64,000 nt of DNA from Ruminiclostridium cellobioparum subsp. termitidis CT1112 (lineage in GTDB: Bacteria; Bacillota; Clostridia; Acetivibrionales; DSM-1351): assembly GCF_000350485.1 (NCBI RefSeq), contig NZ_AORV01000022.1, forward strand, positions 97,838-161,837, given 5' to 3'. Position numbers and translations under genes: made by a program. Below the pieces are notes generated by a model. That model was not told the DNA's origin, ran no database searches, and worked only from the letters and a program-made list of their open reading frames with translations. This document shows positions 1-9,568 of this stretch, in pieces. Every line of letters begins with the position of its first letter. The first letter of the stretch is position 1.

Positions 1-3000
1 GATTTATTTGATTGTTGTCATCGGCATTAAACAGCTTTGCTCCAAGTGTCCAGCCCACTGCATCGGCTGCCCATGCAGGTACGGTCCTGCCATCGGCAAA
101 AGACTTTGTATCCGCCGGGTTACCCGTATCAATTCCCACTGCCATGGCATATTTGTAGAGCATGCAGGCAAGCTCGGAACGGGTGATCTCCCGGTCGGGC
201 TCATACATATTGTTGCCGGCACCGGCTGTAATGCCCTTCTCTACCGCCCATGCCAGCGGCTCTCCATACCAGGCATCTGCTTTCACATCGTCAAAGCCGA
301 GTATTCCGGCACTTGCAGGCTTGCTCTCGAGATTGTACAATACGGCTGCAAGCATACTCCTGGTCATTTTTTTATCCGGACTGAACAGATTTGGACCGGT
401 ACCTGTAAATAAATTACGGGAGGTAACGAAGGCAATATCTCCAGCCGCATCAGAACCTGAAGGAACATCTGTAAATGTCTTTGAGTTGTCTTTCAGCCTG
501 ATTGTGACAGAGCCTTCCAGCAGCAGAGTCATGCCCTGGCCGGTTAAAACGGATTTAGGAAGGATACTCTCACTTCCATCCTTGTTTACCAGAACTGCAA
601 CCAATCCGTCAGCCGGCCTGGATACCGGAATACTGGCAGTGATTTTTCCGCTGAGCCTGCTCAGAGATTTGTTGTCAACGGCTATGTCAATATTTACAGA
701 CCTGTCTTGCATCCGCTGGAGGGAAACAGTCATATTTGTTCCTTCCAGCTTGCTGATTTCCTTGATTGCTGCATTTGTAATCCTCACTGAGGCAATAGCA
801 TCCGAGTTAACCGTCAGAGCAATTTTATCCTGACCGGCCAAGGCCGACAGAGAATGCACCGGCAATGTCACCCTTAACTCACCCGCTTCTCCCTTATACC
901 TTGGAGAAATAACAATTTCCGGTTTTTTATTCTGTATTGCCGTATTAATAAGTGCTTGGGTATCTTTATCATTTAATGAGACATTTGCTGCACCATTGTT
1001 AACGGTAACTTCGGGTGTAAACTTCACACTGCTTTTATCAGAAGTATCAAACACCGGTAGATTGCTGTTATTGTTACTGTTGTTGCTGCTATTACTGCTG
1101 TTGTTGTTATTGCTGCTGTTGCCGCTGTTACTGCCATTATTGCCGTTGCCATTGTTATTGCCGTTATTACCACCATCGTTGCCACCGTTGTTCTGCGCTG
1201 TGCAGATAATGTCATCCCTGTTTCTGATGCGGATCCGGTAGCCAAGAGTATCATGTGAGGATAAACCAACTGCTGAAATTTTTGCTCCTACAGACAGGTT
1301 GTTAATAGTTTTACTGCTGGTAATATACCCGTCAATAAATATACGTGCGTCTGTTCCGCTGCCGTCATGCACCATAATGCTTTCAACCGCATTGTTTGAA
1401 GTTGAGATACCCGCGACCGTCCCCTCTATCCTGACCAGGCTTCCCAGGTACGTGCCTTCATTTGCCTCTTTTGCGGTAATTTTTCTCGGTTCAGGCAAAG
1501 CCTTAACGGTACTGTCCACTACCTCTGTTATACCGGCCTGCAGCTGACGTTCTCCGAGATACGAGCTGGTGTACCCTGTAATTCGTACAGTCTGGCCTGC
1601 TCTGATGTCTCCTGATACAGGGAATACATTTATACCTCCTGTGGAATCCTGAACATAGATGCAGTCAAAGAAAGCGGTATCCCGGTCATAGCCCGAGGCG
1701 TTGGAGGTCACAATGCCTTCTATAACAAAACGCTGCCCTTCCGGAGCTCTATGCACCGCATCAATGTCTGTGACGGCAGGTGAAGGCTTTATGCTGTCAA
1801 TGATATTCTGAACCAGCTGATAGTTGCTGTTCTGCTTCTGTGTAACATTATCCAGATCAATTTTGACTTCAAAGGTTGAGAAGAAAGTAACCCCTGCCAC
1901 TATGGCAAATCCCCCTCCGGGAAGGGTCTCAGCCGTCATAAGGTATGTCTGCCCTTCGGGGGTTATCCTGGCCGCTCCGGGTTTTGGTGCGTATTTCTGA
2001 GCCGAACCCAGCAGATCTTCAAACCTGGTTCCCCATGTGGTGCCAGGGAAGCCCTGTACCAGCGGAGTTGCACCGTTTGCAGCAATAGGTGCGCTGTTGT
2101 AGGCACTGAAGGTATTATTGGTTGCCTCCTTCACATCTTTAAGAAATGCCGACGCCAGAACATCTGCAGACATTGCCTGGTAGTTGAAGACCTTCTGGTC
2201 TTCCGCCGTCTCACCGCCCAAAGTTATACGGTAGGACTCATTGGAGGCCCTGTCAGGATCAACGACTATACCTTGTTCAACCCGCGCCTTTGCACCGATT
2301 GCCTCCAGTATCTCATTTGAAATGACAGCAGCCTGTTCTCCTGCCCCCGTTGGATCACCCCTGTCCGACTTTGAGCATACTATGATATTGCCCCCATTGC
2401 CGGCATACTGTTTTATTGCCTCTATTTCAGCATCGGTATACAAAAATTCTGTTACCGGAGTTCCGAAAGACGCAAACGGGACAGTCAAAACCAGCAGCTT
2501 TTTATCCTTAAGATTATCGTATGTAAGTTCACCCTTGCCCAGTCTTACCACACGAATGCCGCTTCTGTTGCACATCTCTATAAAAGCCTTGTCACTGTCG
2601 TTGTAATTGCCGGTGACATAGAAGTTGCTGTGACCGCCGTCGATTGCAATAGGAACAATACTTGACGGATCAAGCACTTCAAATTCTTTTTTAATTTCAA
2701 AATTATATGCCGTCCCCCCCAGCGTGGCCTGAACCCTGACGGTCAGAGTGACAATACCCAGCAGGTCTGGGATATAATCAAACATGTAGCTTGAGGCATC
2801 GGTTTTAGCAGGTATATCGGCTATGCCTGTTACTGTATCAATCACCTGGGTATTGTTAAGATGAGTGATGCTGTATTCCATTTTTTCAATCTTTAACGGG
2901 GAGTTCTCATAATTGTACAGCCTGGTTTCAAAAGTCATTTTCTCACCTTTGACCGGCATGATGGTATCCGTGGTAACTCCGGTTATCCCTATCTTTGACA

Positions 3001-6000
3001 CTTCTCCAACCCATACGGGTGCCGTTACCGCAATATCCTTATCCGGCTGGATTACTCTGAGGAAGTAGTACGAATATTCAGGAGCGATATTGATATCAAG
3101 TTCTCCGCTGCTGCTGTTAAATTTTCTTTGCTCAATAACCCTTCCGCCGTTTACCACAACCTCAACAGTACCGATACTTGAGTCATCAGGGTCATTTATG
3201 CTGGCCTGAATATGCAGGGATTCCGGTACTTCATTTATGATTGAGCCCATGAGCTGATCATTGACAGTATACATAATGTTCAGGTTCTTATCCTCAGTCG
3301 AATACATGGACATATTATTTATGCCTTGCAGCAGACCGGCCTCTGAGAAATCATCAGTAATGACAACCGAACGGGCATTATTTGAATTGCCCCAATTGCC
3401 CTTGTGATTGTCCTGATTATTGGTTGGTGCCACGTGCCAGCCCTTATCAAGTGCCTGAATATAGTATTCGTAAGAGGGGAAATACCCGCCGCTGCCAACA
3501 GCCCCCTCTCCGTTACCTACTTCAATCATGTTGATACGTTCATCAATTCCCTGATCCAGGTATGCAAAGTCTGCAAAGGTTCCGAAAGTAGTTCCGGGAT
3601 GGTTGAACTGTGAAATACTGGCAGGGTTATTCTTAAGCAGTTCATAATATGACTTCATACCTGCATTGCCGTCTTTTTTATTCAAGGTTGCATTATTCCG
3701 GCTGACAATACCCTCAGTGTTAAAAGTATTAATATGTCCCGGTCCGCCTGACCAGGTCATTTCAAAGCCAGGTATGGCCAGTACTCCGTTGTTTTGTTCA
3801 TTAAAGGAACGCATGGTGCCGGTATAAGTCTCCCACCTTGCACGGCTTTCAGGCGTTGCCTTTGATATGTCCCCCAACGCAGCTTCAGGATTGGCTGCGG
3901 AGGTGGTATCAAAGTAATTGGAATGATCGGTAAAGGCCACAAACTGTACATTATCATTTTTAGGTATGTTTCTAATATAATCCAGACCGTTCTGCAGTGT
4001 GCCCGCGCCGTCAGAGTACTCTGCCGTATGGGAATGCAGCTGCCCGAAGTATGCCTTCAAGGCCGACTCGCCCACATTGAAGCTCCAGGTTTTCTCTGTT
4101 TTGGCATTATCGCTTGTCCTAGTTATGTTCACAGCTGCGGTATATTTTCCGTCAGCAAGGTCTGCAGCCGGTTTATACCCCGCCTTGCTTCCCGAGACGG
4201 TCATAGCAGCATCCTTTAATATTTCGGCACCTGTTTTATCTATAAGTGTTAATGTGGCACTGATATCATCGGCATTTTCGAAAGTTACTGAAATCTCGGG
4301 CCTCTTTTCATTTCCCGTGGCACTTCCGGCTGCCGGTACTACATTGATAATTCTGGGCAGATTTTCAACGGTAACGGCAGTTACCGGAGATTCAGCATTT
4401 AAGCCGCTTACATCAGTGGCTTTTATAATAAAAGTGAAGCTGCTGATTACAGCTGTAATTTGTTCTGCAGGGATAGTGAACTCGTACTTTCCTGTGGTTG
4501 GATTTTTAGACATTACCATATCAGCATGCGTATCGGCACCAAGGGTATAGCTGACAGTAACACTGCCCACACCCTTGTTGTCCTGCACATCTGCTGAAAT
4601 AGTATACGCCGCACCTGTCCTGGCATTTGCCAGGGTGGAGGGCAGTGTAATAACCGGCGGCTTCGTGTCGTTTGTAACGCTGTAAACAGCTCTGTCTCCG
4701 TTGGAACCGGGAGCACCGGCACGGAGCTGGTCTGTGGTATTGTATTTTGAAAGTACGGCAAGCAGGTCAACCTTATCTCCTGCCGTCACTCCAATGGGAT
4801 ATGTGGCTGCGCGGTAAATTGGAAAGGTTACATTGTTTTTATCGGTAATATTTGTAGATCCGTTGCTGTTATATGTTCCCAAAGTAACATCTTTCAGTAA
4901 GACCACTTCAGAAACAAGGCTGTTTTTTTCGGCTTTCAGTGCGTTGATTGACTCATACTCCTGGGGTGGAATACTTGCGGTATCCTTTGCAGCAGTTACC
5001 AAAACACCTGCCGTTACACCGGTAAGCTGGGGAACTGATCCATAGCTTCCCTTTGTCCCCGTCACCTTGACCACATCACCTATGGCGAAACCATCCAGTG
5101 AGTTATAAACCTGGAGTGCAACTATTTCCCCGTTAATTACATCCTGGAGAATTGCGCTGTCGGTACTATCATAATTGCCAAACCGGTAAGCGAGCTGCCC
5201 TACCACTGTAACGGTTGTTGCAGGTGAATCGGCAATACCTGTTACTTCATTTATGTTTTTTGAACCCGCCGGAAAACTGTTATCGGGGATAGGATCGTCA
5301 ACATTTGAAGCCTCCTTGATTGTATATGTAAATGTGACAATTTCACTGTCTTCCAGTACACCGCTTTCATCCACAGCAACAGCCGTGATGGTAACATCGG
5401 CGTCAATGGCAATCGGGGCTGAGTACTTCACGCTTATCCCACTGCCTGTGGTAACCGGTATGCTTTCATCAACAGTATAATATATGGCAGCCCCGCTAGT
5501 GGTACTTGTGAGTGCCACCCGGGTGCCCGAAACCACAGCCCCCTCGGGTATGGAGGCCTTGGGCGCCGCAACCCTTGTTTCATCTATAGGCTCTCCGCTG
5601 GCGGAGTTTCTGGGATTTGGCACAGAAGTTATAAAGTCCCTACTATTGTCGTCAGTATCAATTCCGTCAATTGCTCTTATAATGGCCAGGGTGTTTGTGG
5701 GAGCCGGTGTGGGTGCCGAACCCTCAAATGCATTTGCAGCTCCGGCACCGACAAAGTCTACTACATTGGAATCATCCTTTCCCGTAATGGCCACGGTTGA
5801 TCTGGATAATGCCACTTTGAAACCTGTAGCACCCATGGCGATACTTCCCGTGGCATCGGGGGCAGGCAAGTCTGTTGTGCCACCGGTACCATTAGCTTCC
5901 TGAATGAGATAATACCCTTTGGCTTTAATGGTCCCGCTGAGTAAAGTGCATGCTGTGGAGCTGGTTTGCCAGTTAGTGCCCGTTGCTGAAGTGTACTGAA

Positions 6001-6217
6001 CCGACCATCCATCCAGGACAATATCAGTATTAGTCGGATTGTACAACTCAATAAAATCATTTTTATAGGTGGCTCCGGAATTACCTCCTCCTCCGTAGGC
6101 CTGATTGATTACTACATTATTTCCCTCCCGGGCAGCAAGCAGCTCCGCGGGAAATACCGATAGACAAACCGCCAGCACCAGAAATAGTGCCAGACACCTT
6201 TTACCTGCTCTCTTCAT
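1..6217 (-). CDS. Giant secreted S-layer (SLH) protein with PHP-type metallohydrolase domain; C-terminus cut by window edge
   Basis: One uninterrupted frame from the ATG at 6217 (AAAGGA upstream) to the window edge, over 2,070 codons, no stop. Seen in order (approximate residues): signal peptide 1-29; lamin-tail-like domain 33-205; chitobiase-type beta-hairpin repeat 216-303; OB-fold-like region 316-500; Ig-like region 510-710; PHP domain 720-960, with H728-S-H730 and D764-H765; another Ig-like region; a GATase-like domain about 1177-1443; OB-like repeats 1473-1673; an Asn/Ser/Gly-rich linker 1674-1718; a conserved pre-SLH region; at least two SLH motifs from about 1913. The PHP motifs suggest a metal-dependent phosphoesterase of the CehA/McbA kind, displayed on the cell wall through SLH binding to secondary polymer. 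Substrate unknown; the lamin-tail and OB-like parts are often found in extracellular nuclease-type proteins, so a nucleic-acid or phosphate role is possible (inference). Domain borders are estimates. Confidence 0.85.
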   Translation of the reverse strand, partial: MKRAGKRCLALFLVLAVCLSVFPAELLAAREGNNVVINQAYGGGGNSGATYKNDFIELYNPTNTDIVLDGWSVQYTSATGTNWQTSSTACTLLSGTIKAKGYYLIQEANGTGGTTDLPAPDATGSIAMGATGFKVALSRSTVAITGKDDSNVVDFVGAGAANAFEGSAPTPAPTNTLAIIRAIDGIDTDDNSRDFITSVPNPRNSASGEPIDETRVAAPKASIPEGAVVSGTRVALTSTTSGAAIYYTVDESIPVTTGSGISVKYSAPIAIDADVTITAVAVDESGVLEDSEIVTFTYTIKEASNVDDPIPDNSFPAGSKNINEVTGIADSPATTVTVVGQLAYRFGNYDSTDSAILQDVINGEIVALQVYNSLDGFAIGDVVKVTGTKGSYGSVPQLTGVTAGVLVTAAKDTASIPPQEYESINALKAEKNSLVSEVVLLKDVTLGTYNSNGSTNITDKNNVTFPIYRAATYPIGVTAGDKVDLLAVLSKYNTTDQLRAGAPGSNGDRAVYSVTNDTKPPVITLPSTLANARTGAAYTISADVQDNKGVGSVTVSYTLGADTHADMVMSKNPTTGKYEFTIPAEQITAVISSFTFIIKATDVSGLNAESPVTAVTVENLPRIINVVPAAGSATGNEKRPEISVTFENADDISATLTLIDKTGAEILKDAAMTVSGSKAGYKPAADLADGKYTAAVNITRTSDNAKTEKTWSFNVGESALKAYFGQLHSHTAEYSDGAGTLQNGLDYIRNIPKNDNVQFVAFTDHSNYFDTTSAANPEAALGDISKATPESRARWETYTGTMRSFNEQNNGVLAIPGFEMTWSGGPGHINTFNTEGIVSRNNATLNKKDGNAGMKSYYELLKNNPASISQFNHPGTTFGTFADFAYLDQGIDERINMIEVGNGEGAVGSGGYFPSYEYYIQALDKGWHVAPTNNQDNHKGNWGNSNNARSVVITDDFSEAGLLQGINNMSMYSTEDKNLNIMYTVNDQLMGSIINEVPESLHIQASINDPDDSSIGTVEVVVNGGRVIEQRKFNSSSGELDINIAPEYSYYFLRVIQPDKDIAVTAPVWVGEVSKIGITGVTTDTIMPVKGEKMTFETRLYNYENSPLKIEKMEYSITHLNNTQVIDTVTGIADIPAKTDASSYMFDYIPDLLGIVTLTVRVQATLGGTAYNFEIKKEFEVLDPSSIVPIAIDGGHSNFYVTGNYNDSDKAFIEMCNRSGIRVVRLGKGELTYDNLKDKKLLVLTVPFASFGTPVTEFLYTDAEIEAIKQYAGNGGNIIVCSKSDRGDPTGAGEQAAVISNEILEAIGAKARVEQGIVVDPDRASNESYRITLGGETAEDQKVFNYQAMSADVLASAFLKDVKEATNNTFSAYNSAPIAANGATPLVQGFPGTTWGTRFEDLLGSAQKYAPKPGAARITPEGQTYLMTAETLPGGGFAIVAGVTFFSTFEVKIDLDNVTQKQNSNYQLVQNIIDSIKPSPAVTDIDAVHRAPEGQRFVIEGIVTSNASGYDRDTAFFDCIYVQDSTGGINVFPVSGDIRAGQTVRITGYTSSYLGERQLQAGITEVVDSTVKALPEPRKITAKEANEGTYLGSLVRIEGTVAGISTSNNAVESIMVHDGSGTDARIFIDGYITSSKTINNLSVGAKISAVGLSSHDTLGYRIRIRNRDDIICTAQNNGGNDGGNNGNNNGNGNNGSNSGNSSNNNNSSNSSNNSNNNSNLPVFDTSDKSSVKFTPEVTVNNGAANVSLNDKDTQALINTAIQNKKPEIVISPRYKGEAGELRVTLPVHSLSALAGQDKIALTVNSDAIASVRITNAAIKEISKLEGTNMTVSLQRMQDRSVNIDIAVDNKSLSRLSGKITASIPVSRPADGLVAVLVNKDGSESILPKSVLTGQGMTLLLEGSVTIRLKDNSKTFTDVPSGSDAAGDIAFVTSRNLFTGTGPNLFSPDKKMTRSMLAAVLYNLESKPASAGILGFDDVKADAWYGEPLAWAVEKGITAGAGNNMYEPDREITRSELACMLYKYAMAVGIDTGNPADTKSFADGRTVPAWAADAVGWTLGAKLFNADDNNQIN
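1064..1198 (-). repeat. Low-complexity Asn/Ser/Gly linker-coding tract
   Basis: About 45 codons made nearly only of AAC/AAT, AGC and GGC/GGT, coding a flexible linker between the catalytic half and the wall-anchoring half of the giant SLH protein. The opposite strand reads as poly-leucine, which is only a mirror of this tract. Such codon-repetitive DNA is prone to length change by slippage. Confidence 0.85.
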
Positions 6218-6415
6218 CACATCCGTCCTTTCTGAAAACCTTCAACAGAATTTATTGTTCTTGTCTTTATACTATATTATTTCCATATTATACTAAGAAA
6301 AATTTATTATTTCTTTTATTCTGTGTAAAGCTTGTGTAAAAAATTATCCCTGAAGGTGGACATGATATTAGAAGTGGAATTATTCCGGCTGAAACTTTGT
6401 TCAAAAAATAAAAAA

Positions 6416-6442
6416 TCCGTCTGAAACTAATATTCAGACGGA
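6416..6442 (-). terminator. Intrinsic terminator downstream of ferritin
   Basis: Perfect 10-bp stem TCCGTCTGAA/TTCAGACGGA with a 7-nt loop. Read on the minus strand it is followed by TTTTTATTTTTT, so it would stop transcripts from the ferritin gene; on the plus strand the tail is weaker. Confidence 0.75.
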
Positions 6443-6488
6443 CATTTTAATTTATTCCCGAACAGCTGTAATTCCTGTACGCAAAACC

Positions 6489-6626
6489 GCAGCCCCTGCA
6501 GCTCTAATGTCTGGCGATTGCTGATATATAGTGCTCTGGCATATTAACAACCGTGAAACTCATTAGTCACCGCGAATGATTCAAGATAAATCAATCGCCA
6601 GACATTAAAGCTGCTATAGGCTTGCG
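6489..6626. repeat. Long inverted repeat between SLH protein and ferritin
   Basis: Arms at 6498-6520 and 6592-6614 (23 nt, one mismatch; core CTGGCGATTG/CAATCGCCAG), with weaker pairing outside (CCGCAGCC against GGCTTGCGG). The 71-nt interior holds no convincing ORF. It lies in the 458-bp gap between the giant SLH gene and ferritin; the rest of that gap is AT-rich leader sequence and the terminator at 6416. It could be a folded RNA, a MITE-like insertion or a recombination relic. Confidence 0.7.
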
Positions 6627-6675
6627 GCCGGGTTAAAAAAACCGGTTTTGAAAAATGTTTTGGTGTTATAATGGT

Positions 6676-7191
6676 TTAAATGGTTCCTGCTGCGGGAGGA
6701 GTGTACACTCTCTGTGCAAGCTCGGCGTCCAGCATAAACAACCCGTTTGGATCATTTTTTATCAATTGGAGCTTTTTCAGGTATTTCTCCATTGTTGCTT
6801 CTTCTTCCACCTGCTCTGTGACAAACCACTGCAGGAAGGTGTTTGTTGCGTGGTCCTTCTCTTCCAGGGCCGCATTAACAATATTATAGATTGACTGAGT
6901 CACAAATTGTTCATGTCCCAGGGTCAGTGCAAAAATTTCTTCGGCAGATTCGAAATTTGATTCAGGAGCGTTTATTTGCAGAAGTTCTACTTTACCGCCC
7001 TTTTGATTTATATAATCAAAGAATTTCATAGCGTGATCCCGTTCTTCCTGTACCTGTATCCTGAAGAAGTTGGCAAAACCGTCAAGGTTCAAGCTTGAAA
7101 AATAAGCTTCCATTCCCAAATATAAATATGCTGAGAAAAATTCTTTCTGTACTTGTTCATTTAATAGTTTATTTATTCTGTCACTAATCAT
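6676..7191 (-). CDS. ftnA: Ferritin (non-haem, FtnA type)
   Basis: 171 residues, the normal length for bacterial ferritin. The four-helix ferroxidase pattern is visible: E17-F-F-S-A-Y-L-Y-L near the N-terminus, then EERDHAMKFFDYI with the E-x-x-H pair, and later E and Q ligands in the third helix (FVTEQVEEEATM). It oxidises Fe(II) and stores Fe(III) in the cytoplasm, protecting an anaerobe from Fenton chemistry on air exposure. GGAGG sits 7 nt before the ATG. It is monocistronic: the terminator at 6416 follows and a divergent gene begins 272 bp upstream. Confidence 0.95.
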   Translation of the reverse strand: MISDRINKLLNEQVQKEFFSAYLYLGMEAYFSSLNLDGFANFFRIQVQEERDHAMKFFDYINQKGGKVELLQINAPESNFESAEEIFALTLGHEQFVTQSIYNIVNAALEEKDHATNTFLQWFVTEQVEEEATMEKYLKKLQLIKNDPNGLFMLDAELAQRVYTPPAAGTI

Positions 7192-7463
7192 GTATACCTC
7201 CGGCTATCTTTTTCGTAAAACTTCATGATATAGTTATACCCTTGCTTTAATATAATAAACATGATAAAAAAATTTATCTGGATATTCATTTATGTGGCTT
7301 TATACCGTTTTTTAATGATACTGCAGAACAAATTTTTTCTATCTATGATATAATGATTTATATCGCTTTTATCTTTTAATCTTTAAGATAATGAATACCA
7401 AAAAGTAGAAATAAACGGGGACAGCGCCCAAAACAATTTTGTTTTACGCAGATGGGAGATTAA

Positions 7464-8462
7464 ATGTTTTTTGAGGATTCAAAATCACTTTTATATTCTG
7501 ACACGGCTGTGTCAGATATTTTTATCAGCCAGTATATGCCTTCTATGGACAGCACCTGTATAAAGGTGTATATTTACATGCTTTTTTTGTGCAAGCACAA
7601 TAAAAAGGCCACTACTGACGAATTGGCCAAAACTCTTAATCTTTCTCTTGAGGAAGTAAAAGCCGCACTTACAAGTCTGGATAATCTTGAGGTTATCAGC
7701 TGGGTGGAAGACAAGATAAAGCTGACAGACCTAAAGGATATCGAGACCAAACGGATCTACCGCCTTAAAACCGTATCCAGTCCCGAGCAGGCTAATGAAA
7801 ACTTTGAAAAGAACAAGAGCAGGAATAATACCCTCTCAGCTATCAACTCCAAGTTCTTTCAAGGGCTTATGCCTCCCAACTGGTACCTGACCATAGATAA
7901 CTGGTTTACCATATATAAATTCGATGAAGATGTAATGTATACTCTCTTCAAATACTGCCATGACAACAACACCTTCCATAAAAGCTACATAGAGGCAGTG
8001 GCCTCCAACTGGCACAGACGGGGTATTCAAAACTTTTTTGATCTTGAAAAATATTTTGAAGAAATGTCCCAGGTCAGGGGTATCAAGGGCACCATCATTA
8101 AAAAACTGCGTCTGAGAAGGGCACTGACCGAATACGAAAATGAGTTCGTGGAGAAGTGGGTCATTGATTACAAATATGACATGGATGTTATTGAAATCGC
8201 ATTGAAAAAAACGGTTGGCAAGACTAATCCCGACTTCAGATTCCTCGACAACCTGCTGACAAAATGGCATGAGCTGGGACTCCTGAATGCACAGGAGATT
8301 CTGGGCTACGAAGCAAGCGTCAAGACGCAGTATCAAAACAGTAAAAACAATCAAATTTCGCAGAAGCAGCTTCCAAAAGAATCGCAAAGAGACAACTTTG
8401 AGCAGCGGAAATATAACGATGATTATTATGATAACTTTTTTACCAATACCAATAAATCCTAA
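7464..8462 (+). CDS. DnaD-like replication initiation protein
   Basis: 332 residues: an N-terminal winged-helix segment (about 25-110) followed by two DnaB_2/DnaD-type helical domains (about 145-215 and 220-285, each with the late Tyr/Trp-rich helix, e.g. W268-H-E-L-G), then a polar tail. Proteins of this family help load the replicative helicase during primosome assembly. RBS GGGAG sits 8 nt before the ATG. It is followed after 26 bp by a DnaI-like loader, which fixes its role as the DnaD/DnaB partner. Which of B. subtilis DnaB or DnaD it replaces cannot be told from sequence alone. Confidence 0.85.
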   Translation: MFFEDSKSLLYSDTAVSDIFISQYMPSMDSTCIKVYIYMLFLCKHNKKATTDELAKTLNLSLEEVKAALTSLDNLEVISWVEDKIKLTDLKDIETKRIYRLKTVSSPEQANENFEKNKSRNNTLSAINSKFFQGLMPPNWYLTIDNWFTIYKFDEDVMYTLFKYCHDNNTFHKSYIEAVASNWHRRGIQNFFDLEKYFEEMSQVRGIKGTIIKKLRLRRALTEYENEFVEKWVIDYKYDMDVIEIALKKTVGKTNPDFRFLDNLLTKWHELGLLNAQEILGYEASVKTQYQNSKNNQISQKQLPKESQRDNFEQRKYNDDYYDNFFTNTNKS

Positions 8463-8488
8463 AGAACCTTGAATCCAGAGGAGTCTAT

Positions 8489-9505
8489 ATGAATAGAGAC
8501 ATACATAATATTATTGCAAGAGAATATGAAAGAAGACAGAAGGTGTCGGCAGACCTTGCCCAACAGAGGAAAGCCGAACTGTACGCAAAAATACCCCGGT
8601 TACTGGAAATTGATAATCAGATCAGTTTTATGGGGTTAAAGTACAACCGGCTGATTTTAACATCAAATGGTTCTGCTTCAGAACTTCTATCCGAATTGGA
8701 ACAAACCCTTAAAGCACTTTCGGATGAAAAAAACAGCATTCTTGCGGCAAACAATATCAGTCCCGAATTCTTTAAGCCCCGGTATGAATGCGAAAAGTGC
8801 AGCGATACGGGTTATATTACCGGCACATCCGGTTCTCAAAGGTGTTCCTGCTATAAACAGCAGATAATTAATCATTTGTTTGCGATTTCAAATATAAGTC
8901 TTAATGGTAATGAAAGTTTTGAAAACTTTGACGAAGAACTATACCCTGAGGAAACAGACCAGGAGAGATATGGAATAGCCGTCTCCCCGAGGGAAAATAT
9001 TATCAGTATAAAAAGGACCTGTTTGGAATTCACCAGGAATATCGATAATCCTGATTATAAAAACCTTTTTTTCAGCGGCCGTACCGGAGTGGGCAAAACC
9101 TTTCTGTCTCTTTGTATTGCAAGGGAGCTTCTGAACCAGGGAAGAACAGTGCTCTATGTTACAGCACCGGTTTTATTTGATATTATAACGGAACACAAAA
9201 TGATGGCTTATAGAGAAGACAATTATAATGACGATAAATACCAGAGTATATTTAATGTTGAGCTTTTAATTATTGACGATCTGGGAACAGAGACACTAAG
9301 TGATGCCAGATATGCCGAGCTGCTCAATATACTCAACACCCGTCAGGCCAATAACGGAATAACTCCGTGCAAAACCATTATTTCCACAAACCTGGGCCCC
9401 AAAAAGCTCTTTGATCTCTATACCGAGCGCATTACTTCAAGAATCATGGGGCATTTTGACAGACTTGTGCTGGCCGGAAGAGATATCAGGAGCCTTAACG
9501 CCTGA
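8489..9505 (+). CDS. DnaI/DnaC-like helicase loader ATPase
   Basis: 338 residues. The N-terminal helical part carries a zinc-type cluster (C101-x2-C104 and C119-x-C121) as in DnaI. The AAA+ domain has Walker A GRTGVGKT at 197-204 and Walker B LLIIDDLGTE near 260, then a sensor ISTNL. DnaI loads the hexameric replicative helicase onto DNA. RBS GAGGAG precedes the ATG. It forms a two-gene operon with the upstream DnaD-like gene. An IstB-type transposition helper is unlikely because of the zinc N-terminus and the partner gene. Confidence 0.9.
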   Translation: MNRDIHNIIAREYERRQKVSADLAQQRKAELYAKIPRLLEIDNQISFMGLKYNRLILTSNGSASELLSELEQTLKALSDEKNSILAANNISPEFFKPRYECEKCSDTGYITGTSGSQRCSCYKQQIINHLFAISNISLNGNESFENFDEELYPEETDQERYGIAVSPRENIISIKRTCLEFTRNIDNPDYKNLFFSGRTGVGKTFLSLCIARELLNQGRTVLYVTAPVLFDIITEHKMMAYREDNYNDDKYQSIFNVELLIIDDLGTETLSDARYAELLNILNTRQANNGITPCKTIISTNLGPKKLFDLYTERITSRIMGHFDRLVLAGRDIRSLNA

Positions 9506-9568
9506 ATCCATCAAAAGGGAAAATTGCCGCAGCGGGAAGGATTTTCGGCTTGCCTGCAGGACGGTAGG

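Noticed and set aside
996..1241. Plus-strand poly-leucine reading frame
   Set aside because: It is the mirror of the Asn/Ser/Gly linker codons of the minus-strand SLH protein; no RBS and no plausible protein.
3425..3432. CACGTG hexamers at about 3427 and 45844 as further parS sites
   Set aside because: Flanking bases do not fit the 16-mer parS consensus; only the 36837 site does.
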